From Treponema sp. UBA4328 (GTDB taxonomy: Bacteria > Spirochaetota > Spirochaetia > Treponematales > Treponemataceae), in assembly GCA_002394465.1 (NCBI GenBank), contig DGTU01000021.1, positions 1 through 10,195 of the forward strand: DNA of 10,195 nucleotides. Direction: 5' to 3'. The position numbers and the translations under genes are program-made. The notes beneath the pieces are model-generated. The model was not told the origin of the DNA, did not search any database, and was given only the letters and a program-made list of their open reading frames with translations. Positions within the stretch are counted from its first letter, which is position 1. Every line of letters starts with the position of its first letter. Shown in pieces: positions 1 through 6,869 of the stretch.

Positions 1-1615
1 CCATCATAAAATAATTATCTTCAGGAATATAAGAGGCCGTTCCGTCTTCATTATTTGCAGGGAATACCGGCATGTTTCTCAGGTCGAGCAGCCAGATATA
101 ATCCAGTATACTCTTTGTCTGAAGTGAATAATCCCCGACTAATTTATCCTGCGAAACAGGATGAGTATTGCCTTCCCTGATGATGACTCCGGCTCCACGA
201 AGAACCATTTTTCCAAGATTAAGTTTTGCCATTACATCAAGACGATAATTTGCTTCAGAATACAAATCGTCTCCAAAATCAGTTTCATTTTCAAACGGGC
301 TCCTCATAAAATTACAGAACCACTTAAGTCCTTCACGGCTGTAAAGGCAGGACTCAGCAAGGAAGGCAGCAAGATTCTGTGTTGAAATTACTTCACCGGA
401 GCGTTCAAATGAATATGTGCCGTGAAGGCAGCCGTCAGAAGGATCATATACAGGACCTACGACACAGAGCCGTTCGTTTGAAAAATCAAAGTCACTTCCG
501 CTGTATTTTCTTTCGCCGACAAAATATTTTTCAAGCTGTGATGCTATCTGAAGGCACTGCTTTTTTGCATCTGCAAGATCAAGCTCACGCCTGTTTTTTT
601 CAAGCAGGAGCATATTATCATAATAATAATCCGTGAAAACATATTCCCTGATTCCGTCTTTAAGCGGCTCCCTGACTTTGTTAAGGTCCCAGCATGCCCA
701 TGTATTATCAGCTTCTACCGGTTTAAACTCAGGAGAATCTTTTGTCCTTGAATAAAGGGTTCCGTCCTGCATCATAAGCTGTTCACCGGGAAGACCGGTA
801 ATTCTCTTTACAAGCGGATCTGCAATCGGTTTACCCTTTTCATCAACATTAAGGTTCACGGTCGTGAGCGAACACATGTATACAATCTGGCTTATGAATG
901 TACGGACTTCTGATTTTCTGTCATTTTCATAATGGGGATTTCTAAATACAACGATGTCACCCCTGTCATACGAATTAACATAAGGGAGGCCTATTTCACT
1001 AAGGGGAAATTTCGGGCCGCTTGCAGTCTTGAATACAACTACCCTGTCACCGATTAAAAATTCCGGCACCATCGATTCAGACGGAATTTCATAAAGCTGA
1101 ACGATAAAAATGTTTATGAGAAGAACCATGAACACGGCCTGAACAAGGGCATCAATCCAGCTTAATACTTCAAAACAGATTTTTCTTATAAAGTTATTTC
1201 CTGAAGTTTTCTTTCCGAGAACCGAAGCCCATTCAGGAGAAATTTTATTTACCCGCCTTGGATTTATAAAGTAAAGGATTACAAGTCCGCATGCTGAAAA
1301 GGCACACCACAAAAGAACGCTTATAAGGTCAACAAAATAAGGAGTTCCGTTCTCACCTGCCCGTCTCAATACAAATGCTACAAGAAAAACATACGGTGCA
1401 TACTGCAGGAACAGCCTCAGGGCCTTAATTGCAGAAGTATTTTTTTCTATGAAAACCTTCTTGAGTGCAAAAAAGAAAAAAAGTGCCGTAAAGAGAGCAC
1501 ACAGCGGGAAGGCTGTCAGGGAAACATCGGCATTAAACGAAAGCGTAAAAATCGAAAAAAGTATATAGAGCGCAATGCAGCTCATGCTCAGGTTAAGGAT
1601 TTTTTTTGTGTTCAT
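1..1615 (-). CDS. lepB: Signal peptidase I (family S26), 3' end cut by window edge
   Basis: Membrane serine protease that removes signal peptides from exported proteins on the outer face of the inner membrane. I translated it by hand from the ATG at 1615-1613; 538 codons are visible. About five hydrophobic segments come first (near residues 9-28, 31-51, 67-84, 95-117, 156-174). Box B follows as IPSESMVPEFLIGD with nucleophile Ser181, box C as YDRGDIVVFRNP (217-227), and box D as LVKRITGLPGE with general-base Lys270. The visible part ends in NYFMMG, the expected start of box E (GDNR), so catalysis looks intact but the C-terminus is outside the window. It is larger than the E. coli enzyme, with more membrane segments, about 30 extra residues between boxes C and D, and about 140 extra between D and E. 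It is divergent from fumarase, with no Shine-Dalgarno sequence. Family call is firm; the role of the inserts is unknown. Confidence 0.93.
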   Translation of the reverse strand, partial: MNTKKILNLSMSCIALYILFSIFTLSFNADVSLTAFPLCALFTALFFFFALKKVFIEKNTSAIKALRLFLQYAPYVFLVAFVLRRAGENGTPYFVDLISVLLWCAFSACGLVILYFINPRRVNKISPEWASVLGKKTSGNNFIRKICFEVLSWIDALVQAVFMVLLINIFIVQLYEIPSESMVPEFLIGDRVVVFKTASGPKFPLSEIGLPYVNSYDRGDIVVFRNPHYENDRKSEVRTFISQIVYMCSLTTVNLNVDEKGKPIADPLVKRITGLPGEQLMMQDGTLYSRTKDSPEFKPVEADNTWACWDLNKVREPLKDGIREYVFTDYYYDNMLLLEKNRRELDLADAKKQCLQIASQLEKYFVGERKYSGSDFDFSNERLCVVGPVYDPSDGCLHGTYSFERSGEVISTQNLAAFLAESCLYSREGLKWFCNFMRSPFENETDFGDDLYSEANYRLDVMAKLNLGKMVLRGAGVIIREGNTHPVSQDKLVGDYSLQTKSILDYIWLLDLRNMPVFPANNEDGTASYIPEDNYFMM

Positions 1616-1621
1616 GATTTA

Positions 1622-1650
1622 ATTCTAGCAGAAAAATTATCCCTTAACAA
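1622..1650 (-). promoter_or_regulatory. Predicted sigma70-type promoter of lepB
   Basis: On the minus strand, TTGTTA (1650-1645) and TAGAAT (1627-1622) are separated by 17 bp. The start codon begins 6 bp after the -10 box, so the expected transcription start falls on or next to the ATG at 1615 and the mRNA would be essentially leaderless. The -35 box overlaps that of the opposing fumarase promoter. Confidence 0.55.
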
Positions 1651-1673
1651 TTACGCCGCATTTTCTGTATAAT
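1644..1673 (+). promoter_or_regulatory. Predicted sigma70-type promoter of fumarase operon
   Basis: TTAACA (1644-1649), an 18-bp spacer, then a perfect TATAAT (1668-1673). The fumarase ATG lies 7 bp after the -10 box, where transcription normally starts, and no purine-rich ribosome binding site precedes it. An in-frame TAA at 1645-1647 rules out a useful upstream start. A leaderless transcript is the simplest reading. Confidence 0.6.
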
Positions 1674-1680
1674 AAAACAT

Positions 1681-3264
1681 ATGGAAAATTTTGATTTTTT
1701 TGAATTCAGCGGTGACAATATCGCAGAAAAATTAGCATACGATGCCTTCGCAAGGCTCTCGTTTACCTTTACAAAAGAACATCTTGAAAAAATTCTTGAA
1801 GCATATAATTCACCGGACGCCTCGGACAACGACAGGTATGTCTGTGCCTGCATCCTCAAAAATGCCGTCATTGCATCAAAGGGAATCTACCCGCTTTGCC
1901 AGGACACGGGAATTGCAAATATTTTCGGCTGGACGAAGAGCAAAATTGAATTTACCAGCGCATACAGCGGTCTCAGAAAAGGCACTGAAAAAGTCTATGA
2001 AGACAAAAAACTCCGTTTTTCCACAAGCTGTCCGAAAAATTTCTGGGAAGAATACGATCCAAAAAACAACATGCCGCCTCAGATTTCAGTTTTCAGCGGA
2101 GACTGTTCCCTTGCACCCCTTCCGCCATTTGTAAGCCGTTCACCTGAAAATTCAGTTTCATTTATTTTCTGCGCAAAGGGCGGCGGCTCTTCAAACAAAA
2201 CCACATTCATTCAGGGAACAAAAGCTTACCTGACGAAAGAAAAAATGAGTTCACTCATTAAAGAAGAACTGTCACACTTCGGAACAAGTGCCTGCCCTCC
2301 ATACACAATTGCAATGGTTGCAGGAGGCTTAAGTCCTGAACAGAACCTTCTTACAGTAAAGCTTGCTACGACCGGAGCATATGACGACCTGACTTACGAA
2401 CCGAACGACACTGCATTCAGGGACAGGGAACTTGAAGAACTTGTAATGAAAACAGCTTCTGAAACCGGATTCGGAGCTCAGTTCGGTGGAACACAGTTCG
2501 CCGTCAACGCAGTTGTAATCCGCCTCAGCCGTCACGGAGCAAGCTGTCCGATCTCATTTGGCGTAAGCTGCTCTGCACACCGGAACCTCAAGGCCGTCCT
2601 GACAGAAAAAGGCTTTTATCTTGAAAAAACGGTTTCAGATCCGATGAAGATTAAGGGAATCGAAAAGGCAGTTTCTTCCCTGGACGACAATAAAGACTCT
2701 TCTGACGTTCATATAAATACTGACAGCGGAATTAAAGCTGTTCTTGAAGCTCTTAAAAACCTCAGGCCCGGCAACAGGATTCTTTTGAGCGGAAACATTC
2801 TTGTAGCCCGCGATCAGGCACATGCCCGCTGGAAGCAGATGATTGACGGAGGAAAGGAACTTCCCGAATACTGCACAAAATATCCGGTCTGTTACGCAGG
2901 ACCTGCACGAACTCCTGAAGGAAAGGTTATCGGAAGCTTTGGTCCGACAACAGCAGGCCGCATGGATTCCTATGCCGATATGCTTATGAGCCGCGGAGCT
3001 GCTCTTGTAACGCTCGCGAAAGGAAACCGCTCCGAATACTGGAGAGACTCCTGCCGCAAATACGGCGCATTTTACCTTGGAACTCCAGGCGGTATAGCAG
3101 CCCTGATTGCAAGCGACTACATACGCGAACAGAAAATAATTGATTTTGAAGACCTCGGCATGGAAGCAGTACGCCTCGTAAAGGTAGAAAATCTTCCGTG
3201 TTTTGTAATTACTGACTGTAACGGAAATGACTTTTATGCAGGGGATGCACTAAATGGAAAATAA
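1681..3264 (+). CDS. fumA: Class I fumarate hydratase, fused two-domain form
   Basis: Interconverts fumarate and malate in the cytoplasm using an oxygen-sensitive [4Fe-4S] cluster. At 527 residues it has the fused layout of E. coli FumA/FumB (about 548). The N-terminal domain carries the cluster-ligand regions PLCQDTG (Cys73), GTSACPPY (Cys205) and GVSCSAHR (Cys297), plus CAKGGGSSNKT (164-174) and FGGTQFAVNAV. The C-terminal domain shows LLSGNILVARDQAHARW (368-384), CYAGPARTPEGKVIGSFGPT (404-423), AGRMDSYADM (425-434), LAKGNRS (445-451) and YLGTPGG (465-471). All three expected cysteines are present, so it should be active. Class I tartrate dehydratases share these motifs but are usually split into two subunits, which favours fumarase; the fumA symbol is by analogy. 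The stop codon overlaps the start of the hpt gene, indicating one transcript. The promoter lies immediately upstream and there is no visible Shine-Dalgarno sequence. Confidence 0.93.
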   Translation: MENFDFFEFSGDNIAEKLAYDAFARLSFTFTKEHLEKILEAYNSPDASDNDRYVCACILKNAVIASKGIYPLCQDTGIANIFGWTKSKIEFTSAYSGLRKGTEKVYEDKKLRFSTSCPKNFWEEYDPKNNMPPQISVFSGDCSLAPLPPFVSRSPENSVSFIFCAKGGGSSNKTTFIQGTKAYLTKEKMSSLIKEELSHFGTSACPPYTIAMVAGGLSPEQNLLTVKLATTGAYDDLTYEPNDTAFRDRELEELVMKTASETGFGAQFGGTQFAVNAVVIRLSRHGASCPISFGVSCSAHRNLKAVLTEKGFYLEKTVSDPMKIKGIEKAVSSLDDNKDSSDVHINTDSGIKAVLEALKNLRPGNRILLSGNILVARDQAHARWKQMIDGGKELPEYCTKYPVCYAGPARTPEGKVIGSFGPTTAGRMDSYADMLMSRGAALVTLAKGNRSEYWRDSCRKYGAFYLGTPGGIAALIASDYIREQKIIDFEDLGMEAVRLVKVENLPCFVITDCNGNDFYAGDALNGK

Positions 3265-3589
3265 AGTCTATGATGAAAAAGCAGCCCTTGAAATGGTAGA
3301 CAATGATTCAGAGCTGCTTTCAATTCTGCTTAATTCATTTCTTGAAACGGAATTCGACATAAAACAGCTTGTAAAGCTTATCAATGAAAAAAAATACGAA
3401 GAAGCTGCTTCATATACACACCGCGTTAAGGGAGCCGGAAGGCAGATTGCAGCGGTAAAGCTTGCTTCCGCCGGACAGAAAGTTGAAGACGTTCTGAGGA
3501 AAAAGACAACAGGCGACCTCAAATTACTTCTTACAGAATTAAATCACTCGTATACAGAAACCGTTACTGAGATAAAAAAGCACGTGTAA
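3254..3589 (+). CDS. Stand-alone Hpt (histidine phosphotransfer) domain protein
   Basis: A small cytoplasmic phosphorelay protein of 111 residues that is a single Hpt four-helix domain. The signature THRVKGAGRQIAA (residues 55-67) matches the family pattern HxxKGxxxxxGA around the phosphoacceptor, here His56. Such proteins carry phosphate between the receiver of a hybrid sensor kinase and a response regulator; neither partner lies in this window. The ATG overlaps the last 11 bp of fumarase in another frame and is preceded by AGGGGA at 3240-3245 with an 8-base spacer, so translational coupling to fumarase is likely. The 3' end overlaps the convergent TatD gene by 26 bp. There is no receiver, kinase or membrane segment. 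The fold call is strong; the partner pathway is unknown. Confidence 0.88.
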   Translation: MENKVYDEKAALEMVDNDSELLSILLNSFLETEFDIKQLVKLINEKKYEEAASYTHRVKGAGRQIAAVKLASAGQKVEDVLRKKTTGDLKLLLTELNHSYTETVTEIKKHV

Positions 3590-4301
3590 AATTATCCCTT
3601 ATCTGATTCATAAAATCTTCCTCCGGGACTTCCCTCAATTCACAGGCCTTTTTATATACATCAATAATCTGTTCAGGATATGTCTGCGTTTCATCCTTTA
3701 AAGTCTGATACGGAGCATCAGTTTCGAGAAGAAGTCTTGTAATATCGATTTTTGAAGCACATTCGAGGGCAGATTTTTTGCCGTTTAGAAGCGGCTTTCC
3801 GAAACTGAAATATGCATTTACGCCTTTTTTAAGGAATGAAAGGGCTTCTGTCATGGTTCCGCCGTATGAATGAAAAACAACAGCCTTTATCTTTTTGAGT
3901 TCACGTATTTTCTTAAACAGAAGGTCAGCAGCTTTTCTTGAGTGAATGACCAGAGGAAGTGAATACGTATGAGCACATTCAAGCTGAAAGTCAAACGCCC
4001 TTTCCTGCTCATCCAGCTTCGAACGGAAGTCTTGAGTGAATAAATCATATCCGCATTCGCCTACTGCATGGATTTTCTTTTCACGGGCAAGAGTTTCAAG
4101 ATATTCGGCTTCTTTCATGTCAGGATTCTGCGGATGAATGCCATATGAGAGAAGGATTCCTGACGGACGGTTTTCAAGAGTGATAAATTCTTCCCGCGTA
4201 AAACATGAAGAACAGCACATATATTCATAATCCGTAAGGTTAACGGGCAAGGAACAGTGAGAAAGATGAATATGAGCATCGCAAAAACAGTTTTTTTTCA
4301 T
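3564..4301 (-). CDS. TatD-family metal-dependent hydrolase (putative DNase)
   Basis: A 245-residue TIM-barrel metallohydrolase of the TatD/YcfH/YjjV family, slightly shorter than the usual 255-265. Characterised members are Mg2+-dependent 3'-5' exonucleases, and some also act on D-aminoacyl-tRNA, so the true substrate here is open. Metal-site residues appear in order: DAHIH (His10, His12), GIHP (54-57), VGECGYD (Glu82), VIHSRKA (His120), VFHSYGG (His144) and LLETDAPY (Asp195). The C-terminus IRDNFTRAF is the usual family ending. The ATG at 4301-4299 follows an A-rich stretch with no clear Shine-Dalgarno sequence. It is cysteine-rich near the N-terminus (Cys5, 7, 16, 29, 30, 33), which is unusual but not a recognised cluster motif. 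It is transcribed away from the 70-residue gene and converges on hpt. YcfH, YjjV and TatD subtypes cannot be told apart here. Confidence 0.9.
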   Translation of the reverse strand: MKKNCFCDAHIHLSHCSLPVNLTDYEYMCCSSCFTREEFITLENRPSGILLSYGIHPQNPDMKEAEYLETLAREKKIHAVGECGYDLFTQDFRSKLDEQERAFDFQLECAHTYSLPLVIHSRKAADLLFKKIRELKKIKAVVFHSYGGTMTEALSFLKKGVNAYFSFGKPLLNGKKSALECASKIDITRLLLETDAPYQTLKDETQTYPEQIIDVYKKACELREVPEEDFMNQIRDNFTRAFLSQ

Positions 4302-4323
4302 TTTTTTTCTAAACTCTTTTTAC

Positions 4324-4341
4324 AGTATACCGAAAATTATA
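4324..4341 (-). promoter_or_regulatory. Candidate -10 elements for the TatD-family gene
   Basis: Two possible -10 boxes face the gene: TATACT (4329-4324), 22 bp before the ATG, and TATAAT (4341-4336). Neither has a good -35 box at 16-18 bp. TATAAT is half of the palindrome ATTATAAT (4336-4343), so the same bases could serve the opposite strand. The assignment is weak. Confidence 0.35.
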
Positions 4342-4343
4342 AT
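4338..4343 (+). promoter_or_regulatory. Candidate -10 box for the 70-residue protein gene
   Basis: A perfect TATAAT with no convincing -35 hexamer (TCTTTT at 17 bp). If used, transcription would begin near 4350, exactly where the leader hairpin starts, giving a leader of about 55 nt. Confidence 0.45.
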
Positions 4344-4349
4344 GTAAGG

Positions 4350-4365
4350 CACCGATTGTTCGGTG
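4350..4365 (+). promoter_or_regulatory. Perfect inverted repeat in the leader of the 70-residue gene
   Basis: CACCGA (4350-4355), loop TTGT, TCGGTG (4360-4365): a perfect 6-bp stem with a 4-base loop. It is not followed by a T-run, so it is not a terminator. It could be a 5'-terminal RNA stem that stabilises the message, or a palindromic operator. The sequence does not decide between them. Confidence 0.5.
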
Positions 4366-4404
4366 GGGTTAATGTGAAACTTTTCATAAAAAAGGAGAAA
4401 CAAA

Positions 4405-4617
4405 ATGGGAACTTACACACTTAAAAGCTACGGCTCGGATTCAGACTACATGACAATCGAACGCGAAATGGACGACGGATATGTTGTTCGCATTGTACGC
4501 GATAAAGACGGATACGACGATGTTACAACAGATTTTATTAGCAAGGCATTGTTCGATTCATGTGTAAGAACCGGTTACCTGACAAAAATTGCTGAAAAAC
4601 AGGCCGTAACTGCATAA
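4405..4617 (+). CDS. Unrecognised small acidic protein, 70 residues
   Basis: I do not recognise a family. The 70-residue product is soluble, with no signal peptide or membrane segment. It is mildly acidic (10 Asp and 3 Glu against 9 Lys/Arg), and the alternating pattern in residues 1-45 suggests beta-strands, followed by a probable helix (FISKALFDSCVRTGYLTKI). It has one cysteine, Cys53. The reading frame is credible because a near-ideal ribosome binding site, AAAGGAG at 4391-4397, sits 7 bases before the ATG, and a strong intrinsic terminator follows the TAA within 20 bp. It is thus a single-gene unit between two opposite-strand genes, and the signals suggest good expression. The Gly-Tyr-Asp-rich middle (DDGYVVRIVRDKDGYDD) could form a beta-hairpin. 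No function is proposed. Confidence 0.82.
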   Translation: MGTYTLKSYGSDSDYMTIEREMDDGYVVRIVRDKDGYDDVTTDFISKALFDSCVRTGYLTKIAEKQAVTA

Positions 4618-4635
4618 TATCAGACAGCCATTCAC

Positions 4636-4661
4636 AAAGACCGCATCTGCGGTCTTTTTTT
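4636..4661 (+). terminator. Intrinsic terminator after the 70-residue gene
   Basis: AAAGACCGC (4636-4644), loop ATCT, GCGGTCTTT (4649-4657), running into a T-tract to 4661. A 9-bp perfect stem with uridines is a textbook rho-independent terminator. On the opposite strand the hairpin is not followed by T residues, so it should not stop miaA transcription well. The last T bases form part of the miaA stop codon region. Confidence 0.9.
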
Positions 4662-5610
4662 ATTTATCAAGGGCCTCACGGCACAGTTCGATTGCCTTTT
4701 CTGCCCTTTCTTCTGCATCCATAATTTCCGGAAGCCAGTGTATTTTTACTCCTTTCTTTTCCATTCCGCGGAACCAGGTTTCCTGCCGCTTTGCGAACTG
4801 ACCGATTGCAAGATTCAGCAGCGTATATAATTCATCTTTTGATGCGATTTTGCCCTGAAGATATTCACTTACAAAGCGGTATTCAAGTCCAAGGCTTTCA
4901 AGTCTTTCAAACGAAGCCCCATTTTCATGAAGTCCTTCAACTTCTTCAATCAGACCTTCTTCAAGACGGGCTTTAAGTCTTTTTGAAATCCTTTCGCGCA
5001 CAAGTGAACGCTCAAGAGTAGTTCCGATTACAAATGGCCTTACTTCAGGCTTATTACGCTCAAATTCTTCTTTAAGTTTCCGGTATCCTTCACTTTTTCT
5101 GAAACGGTTTATTACAATTGCCTTTACAATCCGATCCTTATCACCGAATTCACTTGTATTATGAAGTTTTTCTTTTTCTGAAATGAGAATGGATTTGAGT
5201 TCATCATAAGATTTTGTAAGGAGTTCATTTTCCATTTCAGTGTTTTCAGGAATTTCAATCATGTCATAGTTACGGAGAATTGAATCAACATACATTCCGG
5301 TTCCGCCGACACAGACAGGCAGCTTTTTCCTTGCAATACAATCCGAAAATGCCGAATAAAAATCCTTCTGAAAATCAAACAGGCTGTATTCATGAGAAAG
5401 GTCGGTTACATCGATGATGTGATACGGAATCTGTTTCCCCTGATAATTATATTCACACAGATCCTTTCCGCTTCCGATATCAAGTCCTTTGTAAACCTGT
5501 CTTGAATCTGCGCTGAGGATTTCCCCGTTAAAGGAATGAGCAATGCGTACGCCGACCGCAGTTTTTCCTACAGCAGTCGGTCCGATTACAAAGATACAGT
5601 TATATGACAC
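4660..5610 (-). CDS. miaA: tRNA dimethylallyltransferase (isopentenyltransferase) MiaA
   Basis: Transfers a dimethylallyl group to adenosine 37 of tRNAs reading UNN codons, improving decoding. From the chosen start it has 316 residues, a usual length. P-loop GPTAVGKT is at residues 10-17, ILSADSRQVYKGLDIGSGK (31-49) carries the conserved Asp35 and Arg37, HIIDVTD is at 64-70, VGGTGMYVDSIL at 101-112, and the late motif QFAKRQETWFRG at 271-282. I chose GTG at 5610-5608: it puts the P-loop at the normal distance from the N-terminus and has AGGG about 10 bases upstream, inside the end of the methyltransferase gene. The frame is open back to a GTG at 5637 (nine more residues), which lacks a ribosome binding site. 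Only 2 bp separate it from the upstream stop codon, so it should be co-transcribed and possibly coupled with rlmI. Confidence 0.95.
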   Translation of the reverse strand: MSYNCIFVIGPTAVGKTAVGVRIAHSFNGEILSADSRQVYKGLDIGSGKDLCEYNYQGKQIPYHIIDVTDLSHEYSLFDFQKDFYSAFSDCIARKKLPVCVGGTGMYVDSILRNYDMIEIPENTEMENELLTKSYDELKSILISEKEKLHNTSEFGDKDRIVKAIVINRFRKSEGYRKLKEEFERNKPEVRPFVIGTTLERSLVRERISKRLKARLEEGLIEEVEGLHENGASFERLESLGLEYRFVSEYLQGKIASKDELYTLLNLAIGQFAKRQETWFRGMEKKGVKIHWLPEIMDAEERAEKAIELCREALDK

Positions 5611-5612
5611 AA

Positions 5613-6869
5613 TCAGTTTACCCTGCAAACCGCACACTTAAGGTATTCAGACTTAGGATACCCCAGAAGAACAGGATGATCAGGTCCTGCACCGCGTTTT
5701 TCAAGTACCTGTACCCTTTTCCTTGAATCCTCGGCAGCTTTCATAATCATTCCGTAGAAATGCTCGGAATCAAAGAAATATGAGCACGAACATGTAACAA
5801 GTATTCCGTCAGGATTAAGGAGCCTCATTGCACGGAGGTTTATTTCCTTGTAACCGCCGTATGCTTTTGAAATATTTTTTGCGGATTTTGTAAAGGCCGG
5901 AGGATCAAGAATGATAACGTCAAATTTCTCTCCTGATGCTTCATATTCCTTAAGGAGATCAAAAACATCAGCACAGACAGCCTTCATCTTAAGGCCGGCA
6001 TCATTCAGTTCAATGTTACGGTTAACAAGTGCAACGGCTTCTTCAGATATATCAACGCTAATAACCTGCTTAGCTCCGCCCTTAAAGGCATTAAGTCCGA
6101 AAGCTCCTGTATGAGTAAAGGTATCAAGAACACGTTTTCCCTGACAAAGCTTTGAAACAAAGGCACGGTTAAATTTCTGGTCAAGGAAGTATCCGGTTTT
6201 CTGTCCGTTAATAATGTCAACTTCAAGGAGGACATCATTTTCCCTGATCGTTATTATTCCGTCATGAGAACCTGTAATCCAGCCGCATTTAAGTTCCATT
6301 CCTTCTTTTTCGCGTGAAGGAGAATCACTTTTTTCGTAAATTCCGGAAGGCCTTACGACAGTCTCAAGCGCTTCAATAATTTCTTTTCTGAAAACCTCGC
6401 AGCTTAAAGTAGAAAACTGAACTACAAGATAAATGTTTTTCTTAACGTCAAAATACCGCTCAACAATAAGTCCAGGAATAAAATCAGCTTCACCATAAAC
6501 AAGCCTGTAGGAATCTTTCATATTGTAGTAAAGCTTTCTCAGGTCATATGCCTTCTGGATTTTGTTAAGGTAAAAAGCCTTTGTATCATTAAGAATCTGA
6601 TCTGCATGTTCAGTACCGATAATTCTTACGGTAATCTTTGACTTACGGTTAATAACACCGCTTCCAAGGAATCCGCCTGCAGCTGCAAAAACTTCAACCA
6701 GGCTTCCGTCAGCAACATCAGCATCCATAAGTGAAGCCTGCTTAACTCCTGAACCGTCAGAGCTTTCATATTTTACATAAGCAATTTCATTGTCAAAAAC
6801 CCACGGAAAGCCCTGTCTTACTTCTTTTTCTTCCCTGGGATTTAAAAATATTCTAGGTATCATACTCAT
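5613..6869 (-). CDS. rlmI: RlmI-type 23S rRNA (cytosine-5) methyltransferase
   Basis: A SAM-dependent RNA methyltransferase of the RlmI/YccW family; the E. coli member makes m5C at 23S rRNA position 1962. The 418 residues include an N-terminal PUA-like RNA-binding region (about 5-85, starting IFLNPREEKEVRQGFPWVFD), a linker, and a Rossmann methyltransferase. The latter shows GQKTGYFLDQKFNR (222-235), SAM-binding VLDTFTHTGAFGLNAF (247-262), VISVDIS (269-275), LDPPAF (321-326), and TCSCS (359-363) with the likely catalytic cysteine. Family relatives include enzymes of other rRNA specificity, so the exact site is inferred. The ATG at 6869 directly follows the T-run of the preceding gene's terminator and has no good ribosome binding site; a second in-frame ATG lies two codons on (6863). 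It leads a tight pair with miaA. Confidence 0.92.
   Translation of the reverse strand: MSMIPRIFLNPREEKEVRQGFPWVFDNEIAYVKYESSDGSGVKQASLMDADVADGSLVEVFAAAGGFLGSGVINRKSKITVRIIGTEHADQILNDTKAFYLNKIQKAYDLRKLYYNMKDSYRLVYGEADFIPGLIVERYFDVKKNIYLVVQFSTLSCEVFRKEIIEALETVVRPSGIYEKSDSPSREKEGMELKCGWITGSHDGIITIRENDVLLEVDIINGQKTGYFLDQKFNRAFVSKLCQGKRVLDTFTHTGAFGLNAFKGGAKQVISVDISEEAVALVNRNIELNDAGLKMKAVCADVFDLLKEYEASGEKFDVIILDPPAFTKSAKNISKAYGGYKEINLRAMRLLNPDGILVTCSCSYFFDSEHFYGMIMKAAEDSRKRVQVLEKRGAGPDHPVLLGYPKSEYLKCAVCRVN

Noticed and set aside
161..636. Two overlapping plus-strand open frames of 74 and 85 codons.
   Set aside because: They lie antisense inside the well-supported signal peptidase frame, lack ribosome binding sites and have no recognisable motifs.
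1633..3601. A 14-bp perfect direct repeat, AAAATTATCCCTTA, at 1633-1646 and 3588-3601, flanking the fumarase-hpt unit like an insertion scar.
   Set aside because: The second copy encodes part of the conserved TatD C-terminal motif (RDNF) on the minus strand and the first lies in the promoter spacer. AT-rich matches of this length can occur by chance in 10 kb, and no transposase or inverted ends accompany them.
5611..5637. Upstream GTG (5637) as the miaA start, giving nine more residues and a 25-bp overlap with rlmI.
   Set aside because: No ribosome binding site precedes it and it would place the P-loop unusually far from the N-terminus; GTG at 5610 fits better, though it is not proven.
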